NCBI GenBank assembly: GCA_019636445.1
Contig: JAHBXO010000005.1
Location: 1 to 64,000, forward strand
Reading direction: 5' to 3'
DNA from: Gemmataceae bacterium
Lineage (GTDB): Bacteria; Planctomycetota; Planctomycetia; Gemmatales; Gemmataceae
DNA: 64,000 nt
Below are positions 31,698-40,751 of this stretch, one piece after another. The position numbers and the translations under genes were made by a program. The notes below the pieces were generated by a model. The model saw only the letters and a program-made list of their open reading frames with translations. It searched no databases and was not told the DNA's origin. How positions within the stretch are numbered: the stretch's first letter is position 1; every line of letters begins with the position of its first letter.

Positions 31698-32366
31698 ATG
31701 CGATTGCGTCCTCGACCGCTCGGCCCCGCGACCCGACGCCCGGAGACGGCGCGGCCGGGCAACGTGCCGCCGCCGCCGGCGACGCGAATCCGAATCGCGC
31801 CGGCGGCCGCGGAGCCGACGCCGGCCGATCCGCTGGCGCGCGATCCCAAGCTCGCGCGCGTCGAAGCCTCGCTCCTGCTCGCCGACGAACCGCTGACGTC
31901 CCGGAAGATCGCGGACGCGGCCGGGCTGCAGGACGGCAACGAAGCGCGGAAACTGCTCGGTCGGTTGCGCGAGTTCTACGATGCCGACGGCACGTCCTTC
32001 CAGATCGTGGAACTGGCGGGCGGCTATCAACTCCTCACGCGCGAGCGGTTCCACCCGTGGCTCGTGCGCTTGCGGCGCACCGGACACGACGCGCGGCTGA
32101 CCTCCGCGGCGCTCGAAACGCTCGCCGTGATCGCCTACCGCCAGCCGATCATGCGCGCCGAGATCGAACGGATCCGCGGCGTGAATTGCGTCGACCTGAT
32201 CCGCACGCTGATGGAACGCGGTCTGGTCCGCGTCGCCGGCCGCCACGACTCGCTTGGCCGCCCGCAACTGTACGGCACCACGCGCCGATTCCTGCAACTC
32301 TTTGGACTGAACACGCTCAAGGATTTGCCCGATGTCCAGGCGCTCCCCGCGCCGCGCAATCCATGA
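31698..32366 (+). CDS. scpB: Chromosome segregation and condensation protein ScpB
   Basis: The 222-residue protein is the winged-helix kleisin partner in the SMC-ScpAB condensin. It has VEASLLLADEPLTSRKIADAAG near residue 60, GGYQLLTRERFHPWL, and the family core LETLAVIAYRQPIMRAEIERIRGV with LMERGLVRVAGR and GRPQLYGTT. The start at 31698 is set by GGAGG at 31687-31691, six bases upstream; earlier in-frame ATGs at 31650 and 31665 lack a ribosome site. The first 50 residues are a Pro/Arg-rich extension. scpA is not adjacent. Confidence 0.93.
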   Translation: MRLRPRPLGPATRRPETARPGNVPPPPATRIRIAPAAAEPTPADPLARDPKLARVEASLLLADEPLTSRKIADAAGLQDGNEARKLLGRLREFYDADGTSFQIVELAGGYQLLTRERFHPWLVRLRRTGHDARLTSAALETLAVIAYRQPIMRAEIERIRGVNCVDLIRTLMERGLVRVAGRHDSLGRPQLYGTTRRFLQLFGLNTLKDLPDVQALPAPRNP

Positions 32367-32440
32367 ATGAGCCGGGAAAATCCATATGGATTTAGACGTT
32401 TTTCCTGTTCCTATATCATGAAAACACTAATTACATCATT

Positions 32441-32457
32441 GTCCAAGACAGTTGGAC
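32441..32457. promoter_or_regulatory. Candidate operator upstream of a small basic protein gene
   Basis: GTCCAA and TTGGAC form a perfect 6-5-6 inverted repeat within an AT-rich intergenic tract, 40 bp before the ATG at 32497. The symmetric short half-sites fit a dimeric repressor. No promoter hexamers are certain. Confidence 0.3.
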
Positions 32458-32496
32458 GATGTGTCCGCTGGCAAATCCATTCTTCGAGGTTGATCC

Positions 32497-32841
32497 ATGG
32501 CACGCGGCAAGCGCGGCGAAGGCCCCAACAAAATGCAACTCGTGCGCGACGCGATCGCGGCGCTCGGGCCGAAGGCGAAGCCGAAGGAAATCCAGGCGAA
32601 AGTGCAGGAGCTTGGCGGGATCGTGATGGGAACCGGCATGATCTCGTCGTACAAGTCCTTGCTGAGCAAACCCAAAAAGGGGAAGGGGCGCAAGCCCGGC
32701 CGACCGGCGAAGGACGCCTCCGCCCCCACCGCCGTCGCCAAGACGGGTGCCAACATCGCCGACGACATCGTGCTGATCCGCAAACTGATCGGCCGACTCG
32801 GCGCGAAGCAAGTCAGCGATCTGGTCGATGTACTGAAGTGA
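32497..32841 (+). CDS. Small basic protein, possible DNA-binding
   Basis: The 114-residue protein is Lys-rich. The first 55 residues (PNKMQLVRDAIAALGPKAKPKEIQAKV, given in part) resemble a winged-helix or H1-like fold. A basic linker with KKGKGRKPGRPAKDA contains an AT-hook-like GRPAK. The last 30 residues (IVLIRKLIGRLGAKQVSDLVDVL) could be an oligomerising helix. The family is not named here; DNA binding is inferred from composition. It has GAGG seven to eight bases before the ATG and its own upstream region with an inverted repeat. Confidence 0.65.
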   Translation: MARGKRGEGPNKMQLVRDAIAALGPKAKPKEIQAKVQELGGIVMGTGMISSYKSLLSKPKKGKGRKPGRPAKDASAPTAVAKTGANIADDIVLIRKLIGRLGAKQVSDLVDVLK

Positions 32842-32849
32842 CCATTCCG

Positions 32850-32873
32850 AGCGCCCGGCCGCCAGCGGGCGCT
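32850..32873 (+). terminator. Hairpin after the small basic protein gene
   Basis: AGCGCCCG at 32850-32857 pairs with CGGGCGCT at 32866-32873 around an eight-base loop, nine bases after the stop codon. No T-run follows. Confidence 0.5.
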
Positions 32874-33064
32874 TCGATTCCACTCCGAGCTTAAGGATTT
32901 TCAGCCCGGTTCCGCCCGATTCCACCCGGGCGCTAGGGTCTTGCTCCCGCTGAAAACCGGTCCGCACATTTCGATGCTTCCCCGCCATTCATTCCCGTCG
33001 CGCGATGGAATTGTGAAGTAAGCTGCAACGACCGCATTGCACGCCCCGCACGCCGACGGTCCCA

Positions 33065-35068
33065 ATGTTGACGAAATCGCCCAGCGTTGAGACGATGGAA
33101 CGTCCTTACCTGAAGTCCGCCGGCCTCGAGCCGTTGCCGGGCTATCGAATTCTGGAACCGCTTGGACGCGGCGGATTCGGCGAAGTCTGGTTGTGCGAGG
33201 CCCCTGGCGGTCTTCACAAGGCTGTGAAATTCGTCCCCGGCGATCGCGACGGCTCCGGAAATCATTCGCTCAAGCAGGAATTCGAGGCGTTCCAGACCAT
33301 CAAGGCGATCCGGCACCCGTTCCTGCTGACTCTGGAACGCGTGGAACTGATTGACAATGATCTGGTCATGGTGATGGAACTGGCCGACGCCCATCTCCAG
33401 GACCGTCAGGCGGAATGCCAGCAACTCGGCCTGCCCGGCATTTCACGATCCGAATTGCTCGGATATCTCCACGACGCCGCCGAAGCGCTCGACCACATCA
33501 GCCTGCGATACGGCCTTCAACATCTGGATGTCAAACCGGCGAATCTGTTCCTGTTGAGCGGGCACGTCAAGGTTGGCGATTATGGCTTGGTGGCACGGCT
33601 GACGGCCGGTGCCGGCGCGAACCCCGTCCTCGATCGCGGGTTGACTCCCAAGTACGTCGCACCGGAGTGTCTTCGCGGGCAGATCCACGCGGCCTCGGAC
33701 GAGTACTCGCTCGCGCTAGTCTATTTCGAACTGCTCACCGGCCTGTTTCCATTCCCGGCGCGCACGGCCCAGCAGATGATGCTCGCCCATGTCTCGGCGA
33801 TGCCGAACCTGGCCGCGCTCCCGCCGGCGGATCAACCCATCGTGGCGAAAGCCCTCGCGAAGAATCCGGACGACCGGTACCCCTCGTGTCTGGCGTTCGT
33901 CCAGGCACTCTACGCGGCGGTGGAATCGTCCGGACAGGATACTCTGCCCCCGCATCACACCCGTTTCCACATGCCGCGCCGGCCAGTGCTCGAACAGGCG
34001 ACCGATCGGATGATGGCGCCGCCGGACGAATCTGTTACGGAACCGATCACACTCGTCTCGGGTCGCCCTTCGGCGCGACCCCCGGAACCGTTGCCGGCGC
34101 TCCGCACGGTGCCGCGTCCGGCTCCGCCGCCGCGAACCTCGACGATCGTATCGTCACCGCGACCGACCGCGCCCCCGCCGGCACCGCCGCCGCAGAAGAT
34201 CGCGGCTCGACAAACCGTGTTGGTCGAACCGGAGCCGGTTCAACTGGCCGCCGCGCCCGCGACGGCGGGCATTCGCCTGCCCGCGATCCGTTCCGTGGTG
34301 ACGGTCGCGGCCTTGCAAGGGTTCGATGCGCCGCCGCCGGCGCTTTGGGCCGACCAGATTGTCGATGCCGTCCTTGCGAAGGCTGCTGGTGGCGGCCAAC
34401 CCGCCAAGATGCCTGGCGAGATCGGCCGGCGCGTCGATGGTACCTGGGTGCTCCGTTTCCCCTCGAGCATGGCGGCGAGCCTCGTCAAACTGAAGTGCGA
34501 TCCGATGATCGAGAACGGCTGGTTCGACGAGATCGTCCAGCTGGACAAGAACCGGATCGCCTTGCGGCAGTTCATGCAGACGGGCGGTTTGTGGAGCCGG
34601 TTTTCCAGCAAGAAGCCGGCCTCGGGATTGGAAATCGAAGTCGTCTGGCCGGTCTCGCGCAACTGCGGCGAGGTGGAAATGTTTGGCCGGCTCATCGGCA
34701 CGCCGGAGGCCGCCTTCGTCCGCGATTCGCTCGACGCGATCCCCCGGCTGATGATTGAACTCCAGCGACAGTTGCAGAATGTCGAAGACCGCCGCAAGTC
34801 CCAGCGATTGCCGACCGACCTGCCGATCCGGCTATTCCCGGTCGCCGACGACGGTTCGATCCTGACCATGGTCGAAGGGAAGCTGCTCGATATTTCTTCC
34901 GGCGGCCTGTGTTGCACCGTCGCGGGCCAGCCGACCTCCCGATACTGCTATGCGAACTTCGTCGGCTGCGGAATCGCCGATGGTCTTGCCGTTCTTCTCC
35001 GCCTGCTGCGCGTGAATTGCACCGGCTTCGAGTTCGTCTGCGCCGGCAAGTTCCGCACCGACTTGTAA
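33065..35068 (+). CDS. Serine/threonine kinase with C-terminal PilZ-like domain
   Basis: The 667-residue protein begins with a eukaryotic-type kinase domain (residues 26-285): LGRGGFGEVWLCEA, the ATP-binding Lys in KAVKFV, catalytic loop QHLDVKPANLFL (HLD for HRD) and GDYGLVARL (DYG for DFG), with YVAPECLRG. A Pro-rich linker (about 310-390) is probably disordered. The last 90 residues carry RRKSQRLPTDLPIRL and LLDISSGGLCC, matching the RxxxR and DxSxxG signature of a PilZ c-di-GMP-binding domain. No membrane helix is seen. The combination suggests phosphorylation tuned by c-di-GMP. An alternative ATG is at 33095. Confidence 0.85.
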   Translation: MLTKSPSVETMERPYLKSAGLEPLPGYRILEPLGRGGFGEVWLCEAPGGLHKAVKFVPGDRDGSGNHSLKQEFEAFQTIKAIRHPFLLTLERVELIDNDLVMVMELADAHLQDRQAECQQLGLPGISRSELLGYLHDAAEALDHISLRYGLQHLDVKPANLFLLSGHVKVGDYGLVARLTAGAGANPVLDRGLTPKYVAPECLRGQIHAASDEYSLALVYFELLTGLFPFPARTAQQMMLAHVSAMPNLAALPPADQPIVAKALAKNPDDRYPSCLAFVQALYAAVESSGQDTLPPHHTRFHMPRRPVLEQATDRMMAPPDESVTEPITLVSGRPSARPPEPLPALRTVPRPAPPPRTSTIVSSPRPTAPPPAPPPQKIAARQTVLVEPEPVQLAAAPATAGIRLPAIRSVVTVAALQGFDAPPPALWADQIVDAVLAKAAGGGQPAKMPGEIGRRVDGTWVLRFPSSMAASLVKLKCDPMIENGWFDEIVQLDKNRIALRQFMQTGGLWSRFSSKKPASGLEIEVVWPVSRNCGEVEMFGRLIGTPEAAFVRDSLDAIPRLMIELQRQLQNVEDRRKSQRLPTDLPIRLFPVADDGSILTMVEGKLLDISSGGLCCTVAGQPTSRYCYANFVGCGIADGLAVLLRLLRVNCTGFEFVCAGKFRTDL

Positions 35069-35506
35069 TACGGGTCCCTGGAATGATTTGCCGGTTTGTT
35101 GACCGGTCGACCGATTCGTGAACTCAGAACTCACAAGTCGAACGAAAAATGATTGTTCACCCCCGGTAGGACGGACTTCCAGTCCGTCCGGGTTGGTAGA
35201 GACGGACTGGAAGTCCGTCCTACCAAGGGTAAATCTTTTCCTGCCGGTCGCCTAACTCGATTTCCAATTTGAGTCGTGAGTTCTGAGCCAAGAGAATCGA
35301 CTCGAGCGGCAGTTATTTACGTGGGAACCATATAGTCGCGCGTATCGGGATTCCCGAATTGCCGGGTCGCTCTCGCGAACCTCACCCCATCGCACGACCT
35401 TCCCGACCGCCCGAAAGCGATTCGGGACCGCAGCAGGAATCGCTACCCTTCCCTTCGCTTTCTGCTAGACTTCTCCCAGCCCGCCTCCCGCCCTTCGGAT
35501 GAATCG
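35069..35506 (+). other. 438-bp gene-free stretch
   Basis: No gene is supported. It holds the nested palindrome at 35165-35224. The rest is ordinary sequence, with TAGACT near 35467 as a possible -10 for the creatininase gene. Confidence 0.5.
35165..35224. repeat. Perfect 24-bp nested inverted repeat
   Basis: The arms at 35165-35188 and 35201-35224 are perfect inverted repeats around a 12-base loop. Each arm is itself nearly palindromic (GGACGGACT-TCC-AGTCCGTCC), so the DNA could form one long hairpin or a pair of hairpins. Its ends read GGTAGG and CCTACC. Confidence 0.8.
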
Positions 35507-36268
35507 ATGGAACTCCTCGAACTCGCCTGGCCCGACATCGACGCCCTGCCGCGCACCACGCCCGTCGTCTTCCCCATCGCCGCACTCGAGCAGCATGGCC
35601 GTCACATGCCGCTCTTCACCGATAGCCTCCTCCTCGGCGAAGTGCTTCGGCGTGTGAAGCTCAAGCCGGTCGCGAAAGACGTGCTCTTCGCCCCGCTGCA
35701 GTGGCTTGGCAACTCGCACCACCACCTCGACATGCCCGGCACGCTCTCCGCCTCGCCGCGCGGCTACCTCGACCTGCTCCGCGACCTGGCCGAGAACATG
35801 ATCGTCCAGGGTTTCACGCGCATCGCCTTCGTGAACGGCCACGGCGGCAACACGACGCCGTCGCAACAGGTTTGCTTCGAACTCAAACAGGAATATCGCG
35901 AGCGTCGCGACTTCGCTTTCGTGGCGCTGACCTACTGGGACTCGGCGAATCCGACGGCGAGCATTCCGGGGCTGACGCAGACGCAGATGGGCCACGCGTG
36001 CGAGTGGGAAACCTCGATGATGCTGGCCTTGCGGCCGGAACTGGTGAAGGGTCCGGTGGCGAAGGTGCCGGAGGTGCCGTTCGGCCGCGGAGCCGCGCCG
36101 GGGTATCGCGGGTGGACAATGGCGGACCGCAGCGAGCCGGGGCACATCGGCAACCCGGCGGCCGCAACGAAGGAGAAGGGCGAAGCGCTCTTCGAGGTCT
36201 TCGCCGACGGCGTGGCGGACTTTCTGGATCGGTTGGCGAATTACGCCGGTGAGGGGTGGGATCTATGA
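35507..36268 (+). CDS. Creatininase family metal-dependent amidohydrolase
   Basis: The 253-residue protein belongs to the creatinine amidohydrolase/mycofactocin MftE/FAPy deformylase family. Metal ligands are visible: VFPIAALEQHGRHMPLFTDS (Glu, His, Asp), LQWLGNSHHHLDMPGT, the signature AFVNGHGGNTTP near residue 110 and GHACEWETSMML near residue 165. Length matches the family. The substrate is unknown. The next gene, an MFS transporter, starts on its stop (ATGA), so uptake and hydrolysis of one compound is a reasonable inference. Confidence 0.9.
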   Translation: MELLELAWPDIDALPRTTPVVFPIAALEQHGRHMPLFTDSLLLGEVLRRVKLKPVAKDVLFAPLQWLGNSHHHLDMPGTLSASPRGYLDLLRDLAENMIVQGFTRIAFVNGHGGNTTPSQQVCFELKQEYRERRDFAFVALTYWDSANPTASIPGLTQTQMGHACEWETSMMLALRPELVKGPVAKVPEVPFGRGAAPGYRGWTMADRSEPGHIGNPAAATKEKGEALFEVFADGVADFLDRLANYAGEGWDL

Positions 36269-37545
36269 CATCGGCGAAGTGGTGGCCGTGGGCGGTGTGC
36301 GGCGTGTTGCTGCTGGCGACGCTGCTCAACTACATGGATCGCCAGGCGCTGGCCGTGACGTTGCCGACACTCAAGGAACAATTCAACCTCGCCGAGCGGC
36401 GCGTCGGCATGGTCGAGGGCTGTTTCGGCTACGCCTTCGCGTTCGGGTCGCTGTTCTTCGGTTTCATCGCCGACCGGATCGGGCCGAAGTACCTCTATCC
36501 GGCCGTGCTCACCGGTTGGTCGCTCGCCGGCATCGCGACGATCTTCGCGGGAAATCCCGCCATCACAGGGATGCTGGAATCGCCGGGCGATGAAGCGGGC
36601 GCGGGCGTCTTCCGTTGGCTCTTGATCTGCCGGATCGCCTTGGGAGTCTGCGAGGCCGGCCACTGGCCTTGCGCGCTGATCACGGTACGCGCCATCCTGA
36701 CGGACAAGCACCGCACGCTCGGCAACGGCATCCTGCAGAGCGGCGCCTCGCTCGGTGCGATCCTCGTACCGATCTATATCGAAGCCGCCGAACGAGCCGG
36801 GCAACCCTGGCAGTTTCCCTTCTGGTCGATCGGCCTCGTCGGCCTGCTCTGGGTGCCGGCCTGGTTCGCGCTGGTGCGCGGGACCGATCTTTCCGCACCC
36901 AAGACCGATGCGACGAAACCGCTGATCCCCGATTCAAACAATCATGTTGTTAAGAAGCTGATCGTACTCGGTTTGATCGTCGCCACGCTGACCATCAGCT
37001 GGCAGTTCCTTCGTGCCTGGCTCGCGCTCTTCCTGCAAGACCACCATCAGTACTCGAAACTGGCAACGCGCGGCATCATGTCCGGCTACTTCATCGCGGC
37101 CGACGTCGGCTGCATCCTCGCCGGTACGCTGGTGTCGTATCTCGCGGCGCGCGGCGTCGGCGTCCATTCCGCCCGCGTCGTCGGCTTCGCGATCTTCACG
37201 CTCCTCACCGCGTGCGGGGCGCTCGTGCCGTACGTCGGCGACGGCGCGATCATGCTCGCGTGCCTCTACGTCGCCGGCGCCGGCATCCTCGGCCTGCACC
37301 CGTACTACTACGCCCTCGCGCAGGAATTGCCGGCGAAGCACATGGGCGTGCTGTCGGGTGGATTGGCGGCCATCGGCTGGATGGTGTCGAGCACGTCGCA
37401 GATCGTGTTGGGTGCTCGAATCGAAGCGACGAAAAGCTACGAGGCCGGGCTGCTGATGGTCGGTCTTGCACCGGTGGTCGGCTTGATCGCGCTCGTCGTT
37501 CTTTGGCCGAAACCGGCGCGGGGATCCTCGCCTGCGATCCAATAA
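36265..37545 (+). CDS. MFS transporter, anion:cation symporter-like
   Basis: The 426-residue protein has twelve hydrophobic segments and the MFS motif A region FFGFIADRIGPKYLYP between TM2 and TM3. LLNYMDRQALAVTLPTL in TM1 and the overall order fit the ACS family (hexuronate/glucarate-type organic anion importers). TM4 has RIALGVCEAGHWPCAL. It overlaps the creatininase stop by ATGA, implying coupled translation and a shared substrate. Its stop lies one base from the convergent pectate lyase stop. Confidence 0.88.
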   Translation: MTSAKWWPWAVCGVLLLATLLNYMDRQALAVTLPTLKEQFNLAERRVGMVEGCFGYAFAFGSLFFGFIADRIGPKYLYPAVLTGWSLAGIATIFAGNPAITGMLESPGDEAGAGVFRWLLICRIALGVCEAGHWPCALITVRAILTDKHRTLGNGILQSGASLGAILVPIYIEAAERAGQPWQFPFWSIGLVGLLWVPAWFALVRGTDLSAPKTDATKPLIPDSNNHVVKKLIVLGLIVATLTISWQFLRAWLALFLQDHHQYSKLATRGIMSGYFIAADVGCILAGTLVSYLAARGVGVHSARVVGFAIFTLLTACGALVPYVGDGAIMLACLYVAGAGILGLHPYYYALAQELPAKHMGVLSGGLAAIGWMVSSTSQIVLGARIEATKSYEAGLLMVGLAPVVGLIALVVLWPKPARGSSPAIQ

Positions 37546-37546
37546 T

Positions 37547-38950
37547 TCACTTGGATTTCGTGTCGAGATAGTCGGCGAGCAAGCCGACGTTCCTCGCGAA
37601 GACTTCGCTCGAAAGGTATTGAAAGCCGATGGCGAACTTCGGCTGACCCGCCAGCTTTTCCCCCGCATACGTTGAGACCCATCGCCCTTCGGCGTCGAGC
37701 GCCGCGATCACCTTTCGCACCGCGTCGTCCGAGGGCTTGCGTTTGCCCTCGGCGATCGGTTCGTTCCGCTTCGCGGCTTCGTAGCGCTTCTCGATCGCAT
37801 CGAAGCGGGCCGGCTGCTTCCACCCGTAGTGGTCCGGCGCGGCGGAGTCGTCGTATGTGAGACGGTAAGCCGAGTCCATGTAGAGGGGTTTGTTCGTCTT
37901 CAATTCGTAAAAGCGGGCGACCCGACCATCTGGCAGCAGGCTCATGCGGAAATACGCGAGCGACCTCGGGATCGGCTCCAGGTATTTTGCTTCGCCGGTG
38001 AAGCGTGCGATCCGAATCAGCGTGTCCATGGCATCCTGCGATTCCCAGCCGCTGATCGCCGGCGGTTCGAACTTCCGCGCCCAGATCGGCACCATCTCGT
38101 AGGAGTATTGCTGGCACCAGCCCGGTTGCGGATCAGGCATCCGGGCGGCGAGCAGGAACTCGCCCAACTTCGCCGCGGCGGCCTGGTAACGACGGTCTTG
38201 CGTGACCGCGTGCGCTTCGATGAGCACGTCCAGCACGCTGCCGGCGAGGCCGTCGTTGAGCGTGTAGTAGTCCCAGTAATTCTTGACGCGGCCTTCCGTC
38301 TTCCAGTCGTAGTCGGGGAACTTCGCGGTCCGGATCGGTTGCATTGCGGCCGGTTGGCTCCAAACCTGCGGGAACGCCCCGTTCGGGAACTGCGCCGCGA
38401 GGAGGGCGTCCAGCCCGTATTGGACCGCTTCGTGGATCGACGCGTTCTGAAACTTCAGGGCCTGGTCCACGCGCAAGAGGCAGACGAGCGCGGCCTGGGT
38501 TTGCCCGTCGTCGAGCGACGAGTTGTTCCAGTTCCCACCCTTCCCGTTACGGTATTGACCCATCCGATTGGCCTTCGCGAAGTGGATCGTCTGCGTCCAT
38601 CCGCCGGAGCGGAGTTGACCATAGACGAGCGATTCGGCGGCTTCGCGGGCGGCGTCAAGAAACCGTTGGTCGTCCGTGGCGCGGTACGCGGCCAAGTAAG
38701 CCAGCCCGACGGTCGGCGTGCCCGGCGGCTGGACGAAGATCGTATGGTCGTCGGCTTTGCCTTCGCCCCGGCGATCCTTGAGGTCGAGCGAGGTGTAATA
38801 AACGTACCCGCCATGACGGGCGACTTTCGTGCGGTGAAAGTCGACCGCGCGATTCAGGGCGGCGCGGGCTTCGCCCCGGAGGTCGGCCGGCGGTTGGGCC
38901 GCGAGTGTTCCGGAACCGAACAACACGAGAAGCGCGAGGTTCCGAACCAT
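37547..38950 (-). CDS. pelA: Pectate lyase, PL10-like
   Basis: The 467-residue protein has a signal peptide (RNLALLVLFGSGTLAAQPP) and the alpha/alpha-toroid pectate lyase blocks: GGYVYYTSLDLKDRRGEG, GGWTQTIHF, NNSSLDDGQTQAALV (near residue 145), LDALLAAQFPNGAFPQ and WCQQYSYEMVPIWARKFEPP. These match PelA of polysaccharide lyase family 10, which cuts polygalacturonate by beta-elimination with calcium. The ATG at 38950 has GGAGA just upstream and starts the signal peptide. It is the last gene of the five-gene minus-strand run, 25 bp after the HEAT protein. Confidence 0.88.
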   Translation of the reverse strand: MVRNLALLVLFGSGTLAAQPPADLRGEARAALNRAVDFHRTKVARHGGYVYYTSLDLKDRRGEGKADDHTIFVQPPGTPTVGLAYLAAYRATDDQRFLDAAREAAESLVYGQLRSGGWTQTIHFAKANRMGQYRNGKGGNWNNSSLDDGQTQAALVCLLRVDQALKFQNASIHEAVQYGLDALLAAQFPNGAFPQVWSQPAAMQPIRTAKFPDYDWKTEGRVKNYWDYYTLNDGLAGSVLDVLIEAHAVTQDRRYQAAAAKLGEFLLAARMPDPQPGWCQQYSYEMVPIWARKFEPPAISGWESQDAMDTLIRIARFTGEAKYLEPIPRSLAYFRMSLLPDGRVARFYELKTNKPLYMDSAYRLTYDDSAAPDHYGWKQPARFDAIEKRYEAAKRNEPIAEGKRKPSDDAVRKVIAALDAEGRWVSTYAGEKLAGQPKFAIGFQYLSSEVFARNVGLLADYLDTKSK

Positions 38951-38975
38951 TCTCCGTTCTCCTCTCGGGGCCGCG

Positions 38976-40742
38976 CTATTTGCCGATCGGCAGGGCGAAG
39001 AAACCGACCTGCCGTTCCTCTTCGATGCCTGCGGCCGGCATCTTCTCGCCCGTGATGCGTTCGAGCGCCCAACCGCAGGCGTTGCTGACATCGTCGCGGA
39101 CCGGCCGGCCGGAGTAGTGCGTGCGGAGCGAGGCGACCGTCGCGACGGCATTCACGCGCCCAAGGGTGACGGCGGACATGCGGCGGATGATCGGCGGTTC
39201 CAGGTCGAACGGGCTGACGGCGTTCAGCCGACCTTCCAGAAGGGACTCGAAGCCGAGGTTCTTCTGGCCGTCATGGATGCGGCCGAGCGCCCAGATGGCG
39301 GCGGCGCGCGTTTCGGTCGGGCCGCTGTTCAGCGGAATCAGCGTGCGAAAGGGTGCGCTCGCGGGCGCGTGCTTCCGTTGGCCGAGCAACTGCGCCAGTT
39401 GCGAAAGCTGCTCGTCGAATCCCTGACCGACGAGCGGCGGCACGGTGTTGATCTTTGTCTTGTAGAAGCGCAGTCGATCGTTGAAGATCGCGAGCACGGG
39501 CGCGGCGGTGTCGGGCAGGTCGAGCTTGCGCAGCGCCCAGGCCGCCGAGACGAACACTTCATTCCGCTCGTGGCGCTGCAGTTCGAGCAAGCGCGGGGCC
39601 GCTGGTTTATGGTCGATCGCGCCGAGCAAGAGGGATGCCTGCTGAAGCCCGCCCCAATAGGGGCCGTTCAGAATGCGCAGGCCCTCCCGGCGGATCGCGG
39701 CCTGATGTTCGGTCTTGCCGTAGAGGTCCAGCATGGCGAGGCGGGCCTTCGTGCGGACGTCCGGATGAACATCGGCGAGGCGGTCGCCGAGCTTGCGGAG
39801 GTTGGCGTCGGTCGGGTTGCGGTGCAGCGCGTCGACGGCGGGAAGCCGAACAGCGGCGTCGGGATTCGCCAGCGCCGCGTCGAGAACCGGAGCGACATGC
39901 TTCGGATCCCATTCGATCAATCGTGCCATGGCCCGCGACGCGACGGTCGGCTCGGGGTCCGTTGCGAAGGATTGCAGCAGTTCGATTGCCGCGGCACCAT
40001 CGTGGCGGCGGAGCAACGTCGCGGCCACGACGCGACCCACAACACCCCGTTGACCGGCCACGGCACCCAGGGTTCGGGCCTCGGCTTCCAGGCCGGTCGG
40101 CTTGAGTTCGGCGAGGGCGGCGGCGGCCTCCAGTCGAACCGGGGCCGGTTCATCGGCGGCGAGGGCGATTTCGCGCAGTCGCGGAATCGCCCGCACGTCC
40201 TTCGCCGCCAGCAATCCCCGGATGGCCAGCACGGTGCCGCGCTGGCTCGGCTTCACCTGGATCCGCTCGAGCCACGCCGCGCGGACCGGTTCGTACTGCC
40301 AGCGCGTCAGGCACGGGTCCACGATCTGGCGCACGTCGATGTCGCCGTCGCGGCCGGCGCGGAACATCGCGTCCGCCGCCCCTTTTGCGTCCAGTGTCGC
40401 AAGGGCATGGACGAGGGCGACACGCACCGCCGCCGGCACCTCCGGGCGATCCAGTTCCGCGACCAGCTTCGGGATCGCCTTGTCCAACCCCGGCATGCCG
40501 CGGCGGTGCGCCTCGGCGATGGCGCCCGCGGAGCGGACCTTGTGATCGGATTCCGGGCGAGCGAGGAGTTCGTACCAGAGCGGCAGCATCGAATCGTCGA
40601 AGACGGGAACGACCTTCGGCCAGGCGACCGGCGGGTCGTTCAGCATGATCGAATCGATCCCCTCCCCGGCCGCACTCGCCGTTCCGGCGAAGACCAGCAG
40701 CGCGAGCAACGACGGGAGCACGCGGCGAACCGACGCAACCAT
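38976..40742 (-). CDS. Secreted HEAT-repeat protein
   Basis: The 588-residue protein has a signal peptide (LPSLLALLVFAGTASAAGEG) and is almost entirely helical repeats of 30-40 residues: VPAAVRVALVHALATLDAKG, EPAPVRLEAAAALAELKPTG, EPTVASRAMARLIEWDP and PDAAVRLPAVDALHRNP. These are HEAT/PBS-lyase-like repeats serving as a protein-binding scaffold. The C-terminal part with ETRAAAIWALGRIHDG continues the pattern. It starts nine bases after the ABC permease stop, so it probably belongs to that operon and acts outside the membrane. Confidence 0.8.
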   Translation of the reverse strand: MVASVRRVLPSLLALLVFAGTASAAGEGIDSIMLNDPPVAWPKVVPVFDDSMLPLWYELLARPESDHKVRSAGAIAEAHRRGMPGLDKAIPKLVAELDRPEVPAAVRVALVHALATLDAKGAADAMFRAGRDGDIDVRQIVDPCLTRWQYEPVRAAWLERIQVKPSQRGTVLAIRGLLAAKDVRAIPRLREIALAADEPAPVRLEAAAALAELKPTGLEAEARTLGAVAGQRGVVGRVVAATLLRRHDGAAAIELLQSFATDPEPTVASRAMARLIEWDPKHVAPVLDAALANPDAAVRLPAVDALHRNPTDANLRKLGDRLADVHPDVRTKARLAMLDLYGKTEHQAAIRREGLRILNGPYWGGLQQASLLLGAIDHKPAAPRLLELQRHERNEVFVSAAWALRKLDLPDTAAPVLAIFNDRLRFYKTKINTVPPLVGQGFDEQLSQLAQLLGQRKHAPASAPFRTLIPLNSGPTETRAAAIWALGRIHDGQKNLGFESLLEGRLNAVSPFDLEPPIIRRMSAVTLGRVNAVATVASLRTHYSGRPVRDDVSNACGWALERITGEKMPAAGIEEERQVGFFALPIGK

Positions 40743-40751
40743 GGCGTCTCC

